DNA of 64,000 nt from Shewanella sp. MTB7 (lineage in GTDB: Bacteria > Pseudomonadota > Gammaproteobacteria > Enterobacterales > Shewanellaceae), in contig NZ_CP085636.1 of assembly GCF_027571385.1 (NCBI RefSeq), forward strand, positions 1,302,001-1,366,000, in the 5' to 3' direction. The notes beneath the pieces were generated by a model. That model made no database searches, was not told where the DNA came from, and worked only from the letters and a program-made list of their open reading frames with translations. Positions 26,975 to 34,941 of this stretch are shown here, in pieces. Numbering within the stretch: position 1 is the first letter of the stretch; each line of letters starts with the position of its first letter. The position numbers and the translations under genes were made by a program.

Positions 26975-28027
26975 ATGACTGATAACTTATTTCAACCTTT
27001 CGCACTTAATGAGACCATCACCCTTAAAAATCGGATTCTGATGGCACCACTGACTCGTTGTATGGCTGATGAAGAGTTAGTGCCGACTCAGGCCATGGCC
27101 AACTATTATGCTCGTCGGGCCGAAGCGGGTTTGATTATCTCTGAAGCCGTGATCATTCGTCCCGATGCTCAGGGTTACCCTAACACCCCAGGTTTGTTCA
27201 ACTCAGCTCAGATAGATGGTTGGAGAGTGGTGACTGATGCCGTACATCAAGCTGGTGGTAAGATATTTGCTCAGTTGTGGCATACAGGACGCGTTGCACA
27301 TCCTCACTTTTTTACAAAATCGGGGTCAACTCAAGTATTAGCCCCTTCAGCCGTTGGCGTAGAGGGAAGCGTACCCAGAATGCGTGAACTTACTTATCAA
27401 ATACCTAAAGCGGTCACACATGATGAGATAGCTCAGTTAATAACTGATTACAGTCAAGCTGCAGCTAATGCGATAGACGCCGGTTTTGATGGTGTCGAGA
27501 TCCATGGAGCTAACGGCTATCTAATCGATCAGTTTCTGCATCATGACAGTAATCGTCGCACTGATGAATATGGGCAAACACCTGAAAACATGGCTCGTTT
27601 CCCATTAGCGGTTGTTGATGGAGTCTCAGCCAGAATAGGCGGTGACAGAACGGCATTACGAGTCTCACCTGGCGCCTATTTCAATATGGCTGGCGATAAT
27701 AGAGATCGTGCTGTCTTTGACTACTTGCTAACCGAGCTTGAACTGCGTGATTTGGCTTTTGTGCATATCGGCATTTTTGATGATGCCATGGAGTTCGAGT
27801 ATCTAGGGGGGCATGCATCAAGTTATGTTCGTAGCGTTTACAGTAAGACGCTCGTTGGTGTAGGCAGCTATAGCGCTGAGACAGGCAGCGCAGCTATCAG
27901 TGATGATAAGTTTGATCTGTTAGCGATTGGGAGACCCTTTATTGCTAATCCTGATTATGTTGCCCGGGTCCGTGAAGGTGAGGAGTTAGTGGCATATTCT
28001 GATGAGATGTTGGCCAGTTTAGTATAA
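26975..28027 (+). CDS. Old Yellow Enzyme family alkene reductase (NemA-like)
   Basis: An FMN-dependent NADPH ene-reductase acting on electrophilic alkenes, quinones, N-ethylmaleimide or nitro compounds. The 350-residue barrel shows RILMAPLTRC (FMN contact), FAQLWHTGRVAH, the substrate-binding EIHGANGYLIDQFLHHDSN (His-x-x-Asn) with NRRTDEYG, and the phosphate-binding LLAIGRPFIANPD. I start at ATG 26975; TTG 26969 adds only two codons. The divergent TetR gene and three operators imply induction by reactive electrophiles, as in the nemRA system. Confidence 0.93.
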   Translation: MTDNLFQPFALNETITLKNRILMAPLTRCMADEELVPTQAMANYYARRAEAGLIISEAVIIRPDAQGYPNTPGLFNSAQIDGWRVVTDAVHQAGGKIFAQLWHTGRVAHPHFFTKSGSTQVLAPSAVGVEGSVPRMRELTYQIPKAVTHDEIAQLITDYSQAAANAIDAGFDGVEIHGANGYLIDQFLHHDSNRRTDEYGQTPENMARFPLAVVDGVSARIGGDRTALRVSPGAYFNMAGDNRDRAVFDYLLTELELRDLAFVHIGIFDDAMEFEYLGGHASSYVRSVYSKTLVGVGSYSAETGSAAISDDKFDLLAIGRPFIANPDYVARVREGEELVAYSDEMLASLV

Positions 28028-28139
28028 GAAATAGTATACAAATTTTACTTTATAATCATCACCCTTGTGTCTTATTGGACATAACTAAATGAGTTAAGCA
28101 TGTATTTTTTAATAGTTTGACTATGTTCATTTTAGACAA

Positions 28140-28172
28140 AAGAGGTTAGCCGTCAGGTTAACCTCTTTTTTT
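28140..28172 (+). terminator. terminator downstream of the OYE gene
   Basis: AAGAGGTTA/TAACCTCTT arms with a 10-base loop, then a T-run. It lies 112 bp after the stop codon. Confidence 0.75.
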
Positions 28173-28195
28173 ACGATAAAGCTTAAGCAAATACC

Positions 28196-28380
28196 TTGTT
28201 TGTCGATAAACAGATCGAACGTATTAAAAAACGGATAGAGGAACTGCTGCTGGTTTATAGGGAGATAAATCGGAGGTGGCTGAGAAGAAAAGAGAAATGA
28301 CCAACGCTGAAATCTTGCAACTATCAGGTATGCTTATAGAATTATATGTAGAGAAAGCCAAAAAGGAGGGATTTGAGTAA
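28196..28380 (+). other. two tiny overlapping reading frames (putative)
   Basis: A frame from TTG 28196 to TGA 28300 encodes a 34-residue, highly basic helical peptide (IERIKKRIEELLLVYREINR in the middle). Its stop overlaps the ATG of a second frame (28297-28380, 27 residues, beginning MTNAEILQLSGMLIELYVEK) in an ATGA arrangement. The helix content and overlap suggest translational coupling. The first frame has no good start or ribosome site, and I recognise no family. They could be a small-protein pair or a relic of a longer gene. Confidence 0.25.
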
Positions 28381-28424
28381 CACTGATGAAAAGGAATCTT
28401 CGAAGGTTACTTGATTAAAATGAA

Positions 28425-28739
28425 ATGAAAAAATCAGACAAGAAGATTGAGCAAAACATTAGAGAAAGCCTGACTCAAGTGTGTGAAATTGCACAGGAAA
28501 ATGTCGAGGGTTTTGAGTGGATTAGCCATCGAGTACATTATGGCAATGTAGCTGGTTCAATCCACATCACCTGTATGTTTACTGAATTTAGCAATGCTAA
28601 AATGGCTAAGCGTGATGAGTATCTCTACCAGTTAATTCAGCAATCCCTCTCCTTAATTGATATCGATATTAAAGATATTCGGCGTCACGTTGACTTCGAC
28701 AACGGTAATCCATATGAAAAGTCGAAGCGCACAGCCTGA
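28425..28739 (+). CDS. conserved hypothetical protein (Fis-labelled family)
   Basis: 104 residues starting MKKSDKKIEQNIRESLTQVC, with a mixed alpha/beta body (GSIHITCMFTE, LYQLIQQSLSLIDIDIKDI) and a hydrophilic tail. I recall similar Shewanella/Vibrio proteins automatically labelled 'Fis family', but no helix-turn-helix is evident, so I would not assign that role. No clear Shine-Dalgarno sequence. Monocistronic. Confidence 0.55.
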   Translation: MKKSDKKIEQNIRESLTQVCEIAQENVEGFEWISHRVHYGNVAGSIHITCMFTEFSNAKMAKRDEYLYQLIQQSLSLIDIDIKDIRRHVDFDNGNPYEKSKRTA

Positions 28740-29008
28740 CAATATTGTGAATATAGAAGGCTAAGCTATTTTGTTTAGGTCATGCTCATGTAGACCATTC
28801 CCACGGCAACTTCGAGTCATCTTCTGCTATTAAGCTATCAATGGATAATGCCGTTATGAAATTATCAAAGATAGATTAACCTGCTGCAAAATATCCTAAC
28901 TCCTGAGATTATACCGATTGGTCACTCTGTTTAGCCAGTGTAAAAATACGTTGATTATGAGAAACTCTGCTCCTGAGTAGATCAATAGAAATTAAGAGTA
29001 TTAATCAA

Positions 29009-29257
29009 ATGAATGATGAGCTGAATGTGATCGATAACCTAGATGAACTCGCACGCTTTTTGTTGTCGGTTGAAAAAGGAGGCTTGGGTTTGGACGGTGT
29101 AGAGGGAGTAGGCATGGCGACCAATAATGCCGACGGTCGTCACTTTATTGCCGTTTTCGATAGTCACCACAAGGTGTTGCACGCTCGCTGGATAACCGAT
29201 GATGTGTTTGAAACGGGTAAAGAAATGGTGCGTGACGGTGTTAAAACTAAACACTAA
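29009..29257 (+). CDS. small hypothetical protein upstream of the cupin gene
   Basis: 82 residues, acidic, with a likely beta-hairpin core (VGMATNNADGRHFIAVFDSHHKVLHARW). No signal peptide. I do not recognise a family. It ends 13 bp before the DUF985 cupin gene, so the two are probably one transcript. Ribosome site is weak. Confidence 0.5.
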   Translation: MNDELNVIDNLDELARFLLSVEKGGLGLDGVEGVGMATNNADGRHFIAVFDSHHKVLHARWITDDVFETGKEMVRDGVKTKH

Positions 29258-29270
29258 ATAGAGTGATGTT

Positions 29271-29780
29271 ATGACTGACAAGGTATTAGTGATGCAAAGC
29301 GCTGAAGGGTATATTCAACATCTAGAATTAGAGCAACATGTTGAAGGGGGTTACTACCGTTCATCTTACCGTTCTGATGAACCGTTCGATGACAAACGGG
29401 CACTTTGGAGCAGTATCTATTTTCTCCTGCGAACAGATGAGGTTTCAAACTTTCATCGCTTGACCGCCGATGAGATGTGGTATTTCCATGCTGGACAATC
29501 ACTCACAATATATATGATTGATGAAGAGGGTAAGTTAACCACAGCTCAGTTAGGCTTAGATCTGGCTGCCGGTGAGCGGCCACAATTTCTGGTGCCTAAA
29601 GGTTCTGTTTTTGGTTCGGCTATGAACCAGCCGGGTTTCTCGTTAGTCGGTTGCATGGTCTCGCCGGGATTTACCTTTGAGGATTTTGAATTGTTTAGCC
29701 AAGAGTCATTGTTGGAAGAGTACCCTGAACACAAAGAGGTGATCCAGCGCCTTAGTCGTAAGAGTGAAGCGGCGAGCTAG
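29271..29780 (+). CDS. DUF985-type cupin protein
   Basis: A 169-residue single-domain cupin of the DUF985 (cupin_5) family. The diagnostic opening HVEGGYYRSSYRSD, then SSIYFLLRTDEVSNFHRL, DEMWYFHAGQSLTIYMI and the second motif FLVPKGSVFGSAM with VGCMVSPGF are all present. The metal-binding cupin histidines (NFHRL, YFHAG) are intact. Family function is not settled. A scrap of a second copy lies 2.9 kb downstream. A terminator follows. Confidence 0.88.
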   Translation: MTDKVLVMQSAEGYIQHLELEQHVEGGYYRSSYRSDEPFDDKRALWSSIYFLLRTDEVSNFHRLTADEMWYFHAGQSLTIYMIDEEGKLTTAQLGLDLAAGERPQFLVPKGSVFGSAMNQPGFSLVGCMVSPGFTFEDFELFSQESLLEEYPEHKEVIQRLSRKSEAAS

Positions 29781-29804
29781 CCGGATAAGATATTTTATCG
29801 AAAA

Positions 29805-29840
29805 GAAAGCCAGTACCAACTTATGTTGATACTGGCTTTT
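29805..29840. terminator. bidirectional terminator, copy A
   Basis: GAAAGCCAGTACCAAC-TTAT-GTTGATACTGGCTTTT with one bulge, between the cupin and the convergent protease gene. It is nearly identical to the hairpin at 32295, which marks the segmental duplication. Confidence 0.85.
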
Positions 29841-29903
29841 ATACTTATTTAAGGACTGCTATCTAGATTTGAGCTTCGCCTTTTAAGTTATCCTTATCTT
29901 TGG

Positions 29904-31904
29904 TCACAAGCTGTACCTTCTCCGCTTTGTCCATCTAAGTAGCGGCAGTAACATGAGAATCCACCAACTAAGAGCACCACCATCGTCGTCATCTTCTGTT
30001 GCTACTGACACTGTTTGTGAACTGCTGTGAGACAGGCCACCATTATCGGTAACGGTTAAGCTTACAGTATACTCACCATCTTGAGCATAGAGGTGATTAA
30101 CGGTTTGTGTGTTTGCAGCTTCTCCATCACCAAAATCCCATAAATAGCTAACCAGTTCACCATCTTCGTCAACGGAGGTGCTGGTGAAACTAATCATATT
30201 ATCTTGAGCATTAAAGGTGAAGTTGGCAACTGGCGCAACATTCGGTGCTTCATTCTCTTTAATCGTGACGACTAAAGGTGGGTTATCGAGGGGAATATTA
30301 CCGCCTGACAGTATAATGTTGAACTGAGTGTCGCCTTCCAGATTATCGTTATCTAAGATATTAATGGTTAGCGTTTTAGTGGCTTCGTCAGCGGCAAAAG
30401 TAACATGAGAGTTAATGGCTTCATAATGGGTGCCTGCAATGGCCGTTAGATTCCCTGTCGTGACCTGTATGGAAGTTTCGCCAGCGACGGTTCCCTCTCT
30501 TTGTAGAGTGAAGCTAAAGGTTTGAGCATTTTCAGCAACCTCATTCGATGTTGTAACTATACTGATCTTATCCTGAGATTCAGCATTGAGCTGAATACTA
30601 TCGAAAGAAGCATCACCTTTCTCCCCTTTTACTTGATAATCCAGTTTAAATTGAACCTTCTGTCCAGCGTACTCTACTAGATCAACACTGGCTTGTTCCC
30701 ATTCACCATCAGTGTGCTTTTGACCTATCATCTGCCAAACTGGGATCCAGTTTTGACCATTATCGAGTGTGGCTTCAATTGACAGGGTTCCCATATCCTC
30801 ACCATACATGGAGAAGTAAAAATCCAGTGTAGGGACCTTTTTAATGGTGAGATCAAAACAGGGGCTTAGCATGACAACATGGTCGCCATCATTGATAAAG
30901 TCATCCATTTTACTGGTGTCAACATGAATAAAGCTGTGACCCTCTACGGGTTCATCGGCGCCGGTGCGTGATGAGGAGGTATCGCTGTCGAACCGCCAGT
31001 TATAGTGGTTGTTCTTTACATCCTGAACCCAAGGCGTTGGAGCCACCGCCTCATTGACGTTAAAACCTTCATGATGTGGATAGTCAATCACTTGGAATGA
31101 GTTTTCACAGGTTGGCACGGTTCGGCCTTCGCCATACTTATCGTGCAGGTGGTACTTGTCTGTTGAGATAAGACTTAACATGCGGGTTTGTTGCTGAGGT
31201 GAGAAGCGGCTTCTACATCTGTTGCTACCGCCACTCATAAAATTCATGGCATCGGGGGAATAAAGCACTCCCTCGCTATCTACCACATCTCCGTTGTAGA
31301 CACAGTTTTCTATTAGATCATCTCTGTCTGGATCCGGTGGGGTGTCGATAATGTGATCGCCATATTTCCAACCCGTTTCACCTGCAAGCAGTGAGATTGG
31401 GCCATTACTGTTACTTTGATAAGTGTGTCTTATGCTGAGGTTATGACCAATCTCATGGGCTGGAGTGGTGCGAACTAGATCGACAGGATCGACTTCGACG
31501 GCATCGGTTGCTTCGTAGGGCCACCAAGCGTGACCATTAACACGTTTAAGTTCAGTCACCAGTATGTTGTAACTATCGAGGGCGAAGAAGGGCCTGACAG
31601 ACTCCTCTCCATTGTAGTCCCAACCATCGTCGGGGTCATGAAAACCTGGGACATCTTCATTTGTAATATAAACAGTATCTTTATGGTTAAACTGCACGCC
31701 CATAGGTTGGTAGTTTTCGTTTAACTTCTCTATCCCTTTCCGTAATGCCTCCTCGTCTGCCTGAGCATCTGTTCCCTGTTTATCTTGTGCGGCAACGAGA
31801 AAGCGAACGTCTAATGTAATTGTTTCACTTTCCTGTGCCATGGGTTGAGAGGAAAACAACGATAAGGCCATAATGCCAAAAAAGCTGTGACATGAATATT
31901 TCAC
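29904..31904 (-). CDS. secreted M43-like metalloprotease with Calx-beta and PKD domains, GlyGly-CTERM
   Basis: A secreted zinc protease of 666 residues. After the signal peptide (MKYSCHSFFGIMALSLFSSQ), the catalytic domain has HEIGHNLSIRH at 150-160, a metzincin-type zinc site with Ser where Gly is usual, and a Met-turn in DAMNFMSGG. This resembles the pappalysin/cytophagalysin M43 family. Then come a MAM-like beta domain (FSMYGEDMGTLSIEATL region), a Calx-beta domain (about 450-555) and a PKD domain (about 560-635, ending in VSLTVTDNGG). The C-terminus GGALSWWILMLLPLLRWTKRRR is a GlyGly-CTERM anchor, implying type II secretion and rhombosortase processing. GTG start with GGAGG seven bases upstream. 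It is a paralogue of the next gene. Confidence 0.85.
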   Translation of the reverse strand: MKYSCHSFFGIMALSLFSSQPMAQESETITLDVRFLVAAQDKQGTDAQADEEALRKGIEKLNENYQPMGVQFNHKDTVYITNEDVPGFHDPDDGWDYNGEESVRPFFALDSYNILVTELKRVNGHAWWPYEATDAVEVDPVDLVRTTPAHEIGHNLSIRHTYQSNSNGPISLLAGETGWKYGDHIIDTPPDPDRDDLIENCVYNGDVVDSEGVLYSPDAMNFMSGGSNRCRSRFSPQQQTRMLSLISTDKYHLHDKYGEGRTVPTCENSFQVIDYPHHEGFNVNEAVAPTPWVQDVKNNHYNWRFDSDTSSSRTGADEPVEGHSFIHVDTSKMDDFINDGDHVVMLSPCFDLTIKKVPTLDFYFSMYGEDMGTLSIEATLDNGQNWIPVWQMIGQKHTDGEWEQASVDLVEYAGQKVQFKLDYQVKGEKGDASFDSIQLNAESQDKISIVTTSNEVAENAQTFSFTLQREGTVAGETSIQVTTGNLTAIAGTHYEAINSHVTFAADEATKTLTINILDNDNLEGDTQFNIILSGGNIPLDNPPLVVTIKENEAPNVAPVANFTFNAQDNMISFTSTSVDEDGELVSYLWDFGDGEAANTQTVNHLYAQDGEYTVSLTVTDNGGLSHSSSQTVSVATEDDDDGGALSWWILMLLPLLRWTKRRRYSL

Positions 31905-32209
31905 TTTAATACCTCCATCTCTAATTTATTATCTTTAATTCTTGTTATTAGCTTTTCAGCTCTGTTTGTTAACGGCTAAAGCACCACATCGGTACTTGCT
32001 AACCTATCAAATAGGTTGATAAAGGATTGTTAAACCTTTTTAAGTTCGTTTTTATCTCTATTTATTATCTATTTCGTAAGTGATTGATCTGGTGCTAGCG
32101 GAGTTGGTAGTTTGTAATGCTAGGTCTTGCGGTTTTGATGGTATTAGTCGTGTCGGTGGCTTTGGCAGTAATGTGTTGATGATTGTGTTTTTATTGCAGG
32201 CAGGTTGAG

Positions 32210-32275
32210 TCTCTAATTTTCACCATTTGACGGCTGATGAGATGCAGTCTTTTCATGCTGGAAAGTCATTAACTG
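32210..32275 (+). pseudogene. scrap of a duplicated DUF985 cupin gene
   Basis: This segment reads NFHHLTADEM, then SFHAGKSLT, closely matching NFHRLTADEM and YFHAGQSLT of the intact cupin gene at 29271-29780 (its codons near 29452-29514). Surrounding cupin sequence is lost. It is followed after 19 bp by the same terminator as the intact gene, so both belong to one duplicated block. Confidence 0.8.
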
Positions 32276-32294
32276 GATAACGGTTTAAACGATA

Positions 32295-32330
32295 AAAAGC
32301 CAGTACCAACTTATGTTGATACTGGCTTTT
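32295..32330. terminator. bidirectional terminator, copy B
   Basis: Same hairpin as at 29805 (AAAGCCAGTACCAAC ... GTTGATACTGGCTTT), here between the cupin scrap and the second protease gene. Confidence 0.85.
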
Positions 32331-32400
32331 GGTTGTTACTCTTTAATTTTACCTTTATCCTATATTTCTAAATTTTCTAAGGTCAATTAACTTGGTTTAA

Positions 32401-34551
32401 TTATCTAAATTTAAGCTTAGCGCTACCTTTGAGGTTATCGTTATCCTTAACGATAAGTTTCACTTTAGAGGCCCGTGTGCCAAATTTTATGGCGACTGGA
32501 CCAGATATTCTGCTACCATCGTTAAATTTCCATCTATGTCGGGTGATATAGCCATCTTCATCATAGCTAAGTGACACAAAAACATGGATAAACCAAAGGT
32601 CTATATGTTTAATGACTGCCACAGGTTTTATTTTTTCTGGCTCTGTTGATACCGAAATAGTTAGTGTACTTGTGTGGGACAGACCGCCATTATCGGTAAC
32701 GGTTAAGCTCACCGTATACTCGCCGTCCTGAGCATAAGGATGGTTAACCGTTTCGGTGTCAGCACTGTTTCCATCACCAAGATCCCACAAGTAACTCACC
32801 AGTTCTCCATCTTCATCAACGGAAGTGCTCGTAAAGCTCACCATGTTACTTTGAGCATTGAAGGTGAAGCTTGATACTGGTGCAACATTCGGTGCTTCAT
32901 CCTCTTTAATCGTGATCACTAAAGGTGGATTATCGAGGGGCGCATTACCGCCAGACAGTACAATGTTGAACTGAGTATCACCCTCTAGATTATTGTTATC
33001 CAAAATAGTGACGGTTAAGGTTTTAGTGGTTTCATCTGCGGCAAAAATAACATTAGAGTCAATGGCTTCATAATGGGTGCCAGCAATGGCCGTTAGATTC
33101 CCTGTCGTAACCTGTATGGAAGTTTCGCCAGCGACGGCCCCCTCTCTTTGTAGAGTGAAGCTAAAGGTTTGTGCGTTTTCATCAACTTCATCAGAATGAG
33201 TTGTGAGCTTGACCTTATCCTGAGATTGAGCACTTAGCACCATGTTGTCTACTGATGCATCACCTTTCTCGCCCTTTACTTGATAATCAAGACGTAGTTG
33301 AACTTTCTGTCCTGCGTACTCCTCTAAGTCAACACTGGCCAGTTCCCACTCACCATCAGTGTGTTTTTGACCTATCATCTGCCAAACAGGAACCCAGTTT
33401 TGACCATTATCGAGTGTGGCTTCAATTGACAGGGTTCCCATATCCTCACCATACATGGAGAAGGAAAAATCCAGTATTGGGGCGTTTTTGGTTGTTAGAT
33501 CAAAGCAGGGGCTTAACATGGCAACATGGTCACCATCGCTAATAAAATCATCCATCTTGCTGGTGTCGACATGGATGAAGCTATGACCCTCTACTGGCTC
33601 ATCGGCACCGGTACGTGATGAGGAGGTATCGCTGTCGAACCGCCAGTTATAGTGGTTGTTCTTTACATCCTGAACCCAAGGGGTTGGAGCCACCGCCTCA
33701 TTGACGTTAAAACCTTCGTGATGGGGATACTCAATCACTTGGGTTGAATTATCACAGGTTGGTACAGTTCGGCCATCGCCGTATTTGTCATACAGGTGGT
33801 ACTTGTCGGTGGAGATCATACTTAACATGCGAATCTGCTGCTGAGGTGAAAAGCGGCTTCTGCATCGGTTACTGCCTCCACTCATAAAATTCATGGCATC
33901 GGGTGCATAGAGTGCCCCCTCTTCGTCGACAACATCGCCATTATAAACACAGTTCTCAATCAGACCGTCTCTGTCCGGATCCGGCGGGGTATCGATAATA
34001 TGATCGCCATATTTCCAGCCCATTTCACCTGCAAGTAGTGAGATTGGGCCATCACTGTTACTTGAGTAAGTGTGTCTAATGCTGAGGTTATGCCCTATCT
34101 CGTGGGCAGGGGTTGAACGAACAAGATCTTCAGGATCAACTTCAACGGCATCTGTCGCCTCATAGGGCCACCAAGCATGTCCATTGAGCCTAGTGAGCTC
34201 AGTCACCAAGATGTTGTAGCTGTCGAGCGCGAAGAAAGGTCTGACTAACTCTTCATCATCAGTGTCCCAACCATTCTCTGGATCGTGAAAACCAGGAACA
34301 TCTTCATTGGTGATGTAAACAGTGTCTTTGTGATTAAACTGCACTCCCATTGGTAAGTAACTGACATTCAATTTATCTATTCCCTCCCTGAGTGCAGCAT
34401 CATTTGCCTGTGTATCTGTTCCCTGTTTATCTTGTGCGGCTACAAGAAAGCGAACATCGAGTGTGATAACTTCGTTATCTGCCGCAGTAGATTGAGCAGA
34501 AAAGAGTAGTAAGGCTATAAGGCTATATAGGTTGCAACATGTATATTTCAC
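32401..34551 (-). CDS. paralogous secreted M43-like metalloprotease with Calx-beta and PKD-like domains, no GlyGly-CTERM
   Basis: A 716-residue paralogue of the upstream protease, with the same order (signal peptide, HEIGHNLSIRH, NFMSGG Met-turn, beta domain, Calx-beta, PKD) and nearly identical catalytic and linker sequence. It differs at the end: the GlyGly-CTERM anchor is absent and replaced by a second Ig/PKD-like domain (AVIKHIDLWFIHVFVSLSYD, HRWKFNDGSR) ending in KGSAKLKFR. It would therefore be released or held differently. GTG start with GGAGGTATTAAA upstream, exactly as in the other copy. It is convergent with the cupin-scrap terminator. Confidence 0.85.
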   Translation of the reverse strand: MKYTCCNLYSLIALLLFSAQSTAADNEVITLDVRFLVAAQDKQGTDTQANDAALREGIDKLNVSYLPMGVQFNHKDTVYITNEDVPGFHDPENGWDTDDEELVRPFFALDSYNILVTELTRLNGHAWWPYEATDAVEVDPEDLVRSTPAHEIGHNLSIRHTYSSNSDGPISLLAGEMGWKYGDHIIDTPPDPDRDGLIENCVYNGDVVDEEGALYAPDAMNFMSGGSNRCRSRFSPQQQIRMLSMISTDKYHLYDKYGDGRTVPTCDNSTQVIEYPHHEGFNVNEAVAPTPWVQDVKNNHYNWRFDSDTSSSRTGADEPVEGHSFIHVDTSKMDDFISDGDHVAMLSPCFDLTTKNAPILDFSFSMYGEDMGTLSIEATLDNGQNWVPVWQMIGQKHTDGEWELASVDLEEYAGQKVQLRLDYQVKGEKGDASVDNMVLSAQSQDKVKLTTHSDEVDENAQTFSFTLQREGAVAGETSIQVTTGNLTAIAGTHYEAIDSNVIFAADETTKTLTVTILDNNNLEGDTQFNIVLSGGNAPLDNPPLVITIKEDEAPNVAPVSSFTFNAQSNMVSFTSTSVDEDGELVSYLWDLGDGNSADTETVNHPYAQDGEYTVSLTVTDNGGLSHTSTLTISVSTEPEKIKPVAVIKHIDLWFIHVFVSLSYDEDGYITRHRWKFNDGSRISGPVAIKFGTRASKVKLIVKDNDNLKGSAKLKFR

Positions 34552-34870
34552 TTTAATACCTCCATCAATTTATCTATTTTTGTTTTCAGTTCATTGGCTA
34601 AGGTCCTGGTTTTGACAGCACTCACTTCTCGTGTTGTTCAATAAATCATCAAATAGGTTATTGCTGGTTTATCAAACCTTCTAAAGCTCGTTTTTATCTC
34701 TATTTATTATCTTTATATGTAAGCTTTTGATTTTGATATTTTTAACTTGGGCGGTTTATTGATCTATACTCTGTTGCTTTTGCGGGATTGTGATTTGAAT
34801 TGTCTGTGTTTTGTGGTTGTTTTGTCTGGTGATTTGTCTGGGGTTTTAGCTCTGTAGCATCGTTGGTAAT
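34552..34870. repeat. upstream region duplicated with 31905-32100
   Basis: The sequence upstream of this protease start (for example CTCGTTTTTATCTCTATTTATTATCT near 34686, quoted in part) is nearly repeated upstream of the other protease (near 32047). The promoter region was therefore part of the duplicated block. No gene is visible in it. Confidence 0.65.
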
Positions 34871-34900
34871 AAAAATGCCAGTCAACTGATTGGCATTTTT
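34871..34900. terminator. terminator after the M13 peptidase gene
   Basis: AAAAATGCCA / TGGCATTTTT arms with a 10-base loop, 41 bases beyond the peptidase stop codon on the minus strand. Confidence 0.85.
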
Positions 34901-34941
34901 ATGATTAACTTAGTACTTAATCATTAACGGTTTAATCGTGA

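Noticed and set aside
28425..28739. Fis-family regulator label
   Set aside because: No recognisable Fis helix-turn-helix at the C-terminus; kept as hypothetical.
32131..32184. Stretch readable as GFDGISRVGGFGSN, similar to GLDGVEGVGMATN of the small gene at 29009
   Set aside because: It sits where a duplicated relic would be expected, but the match is too short and imperfect to claim alone.
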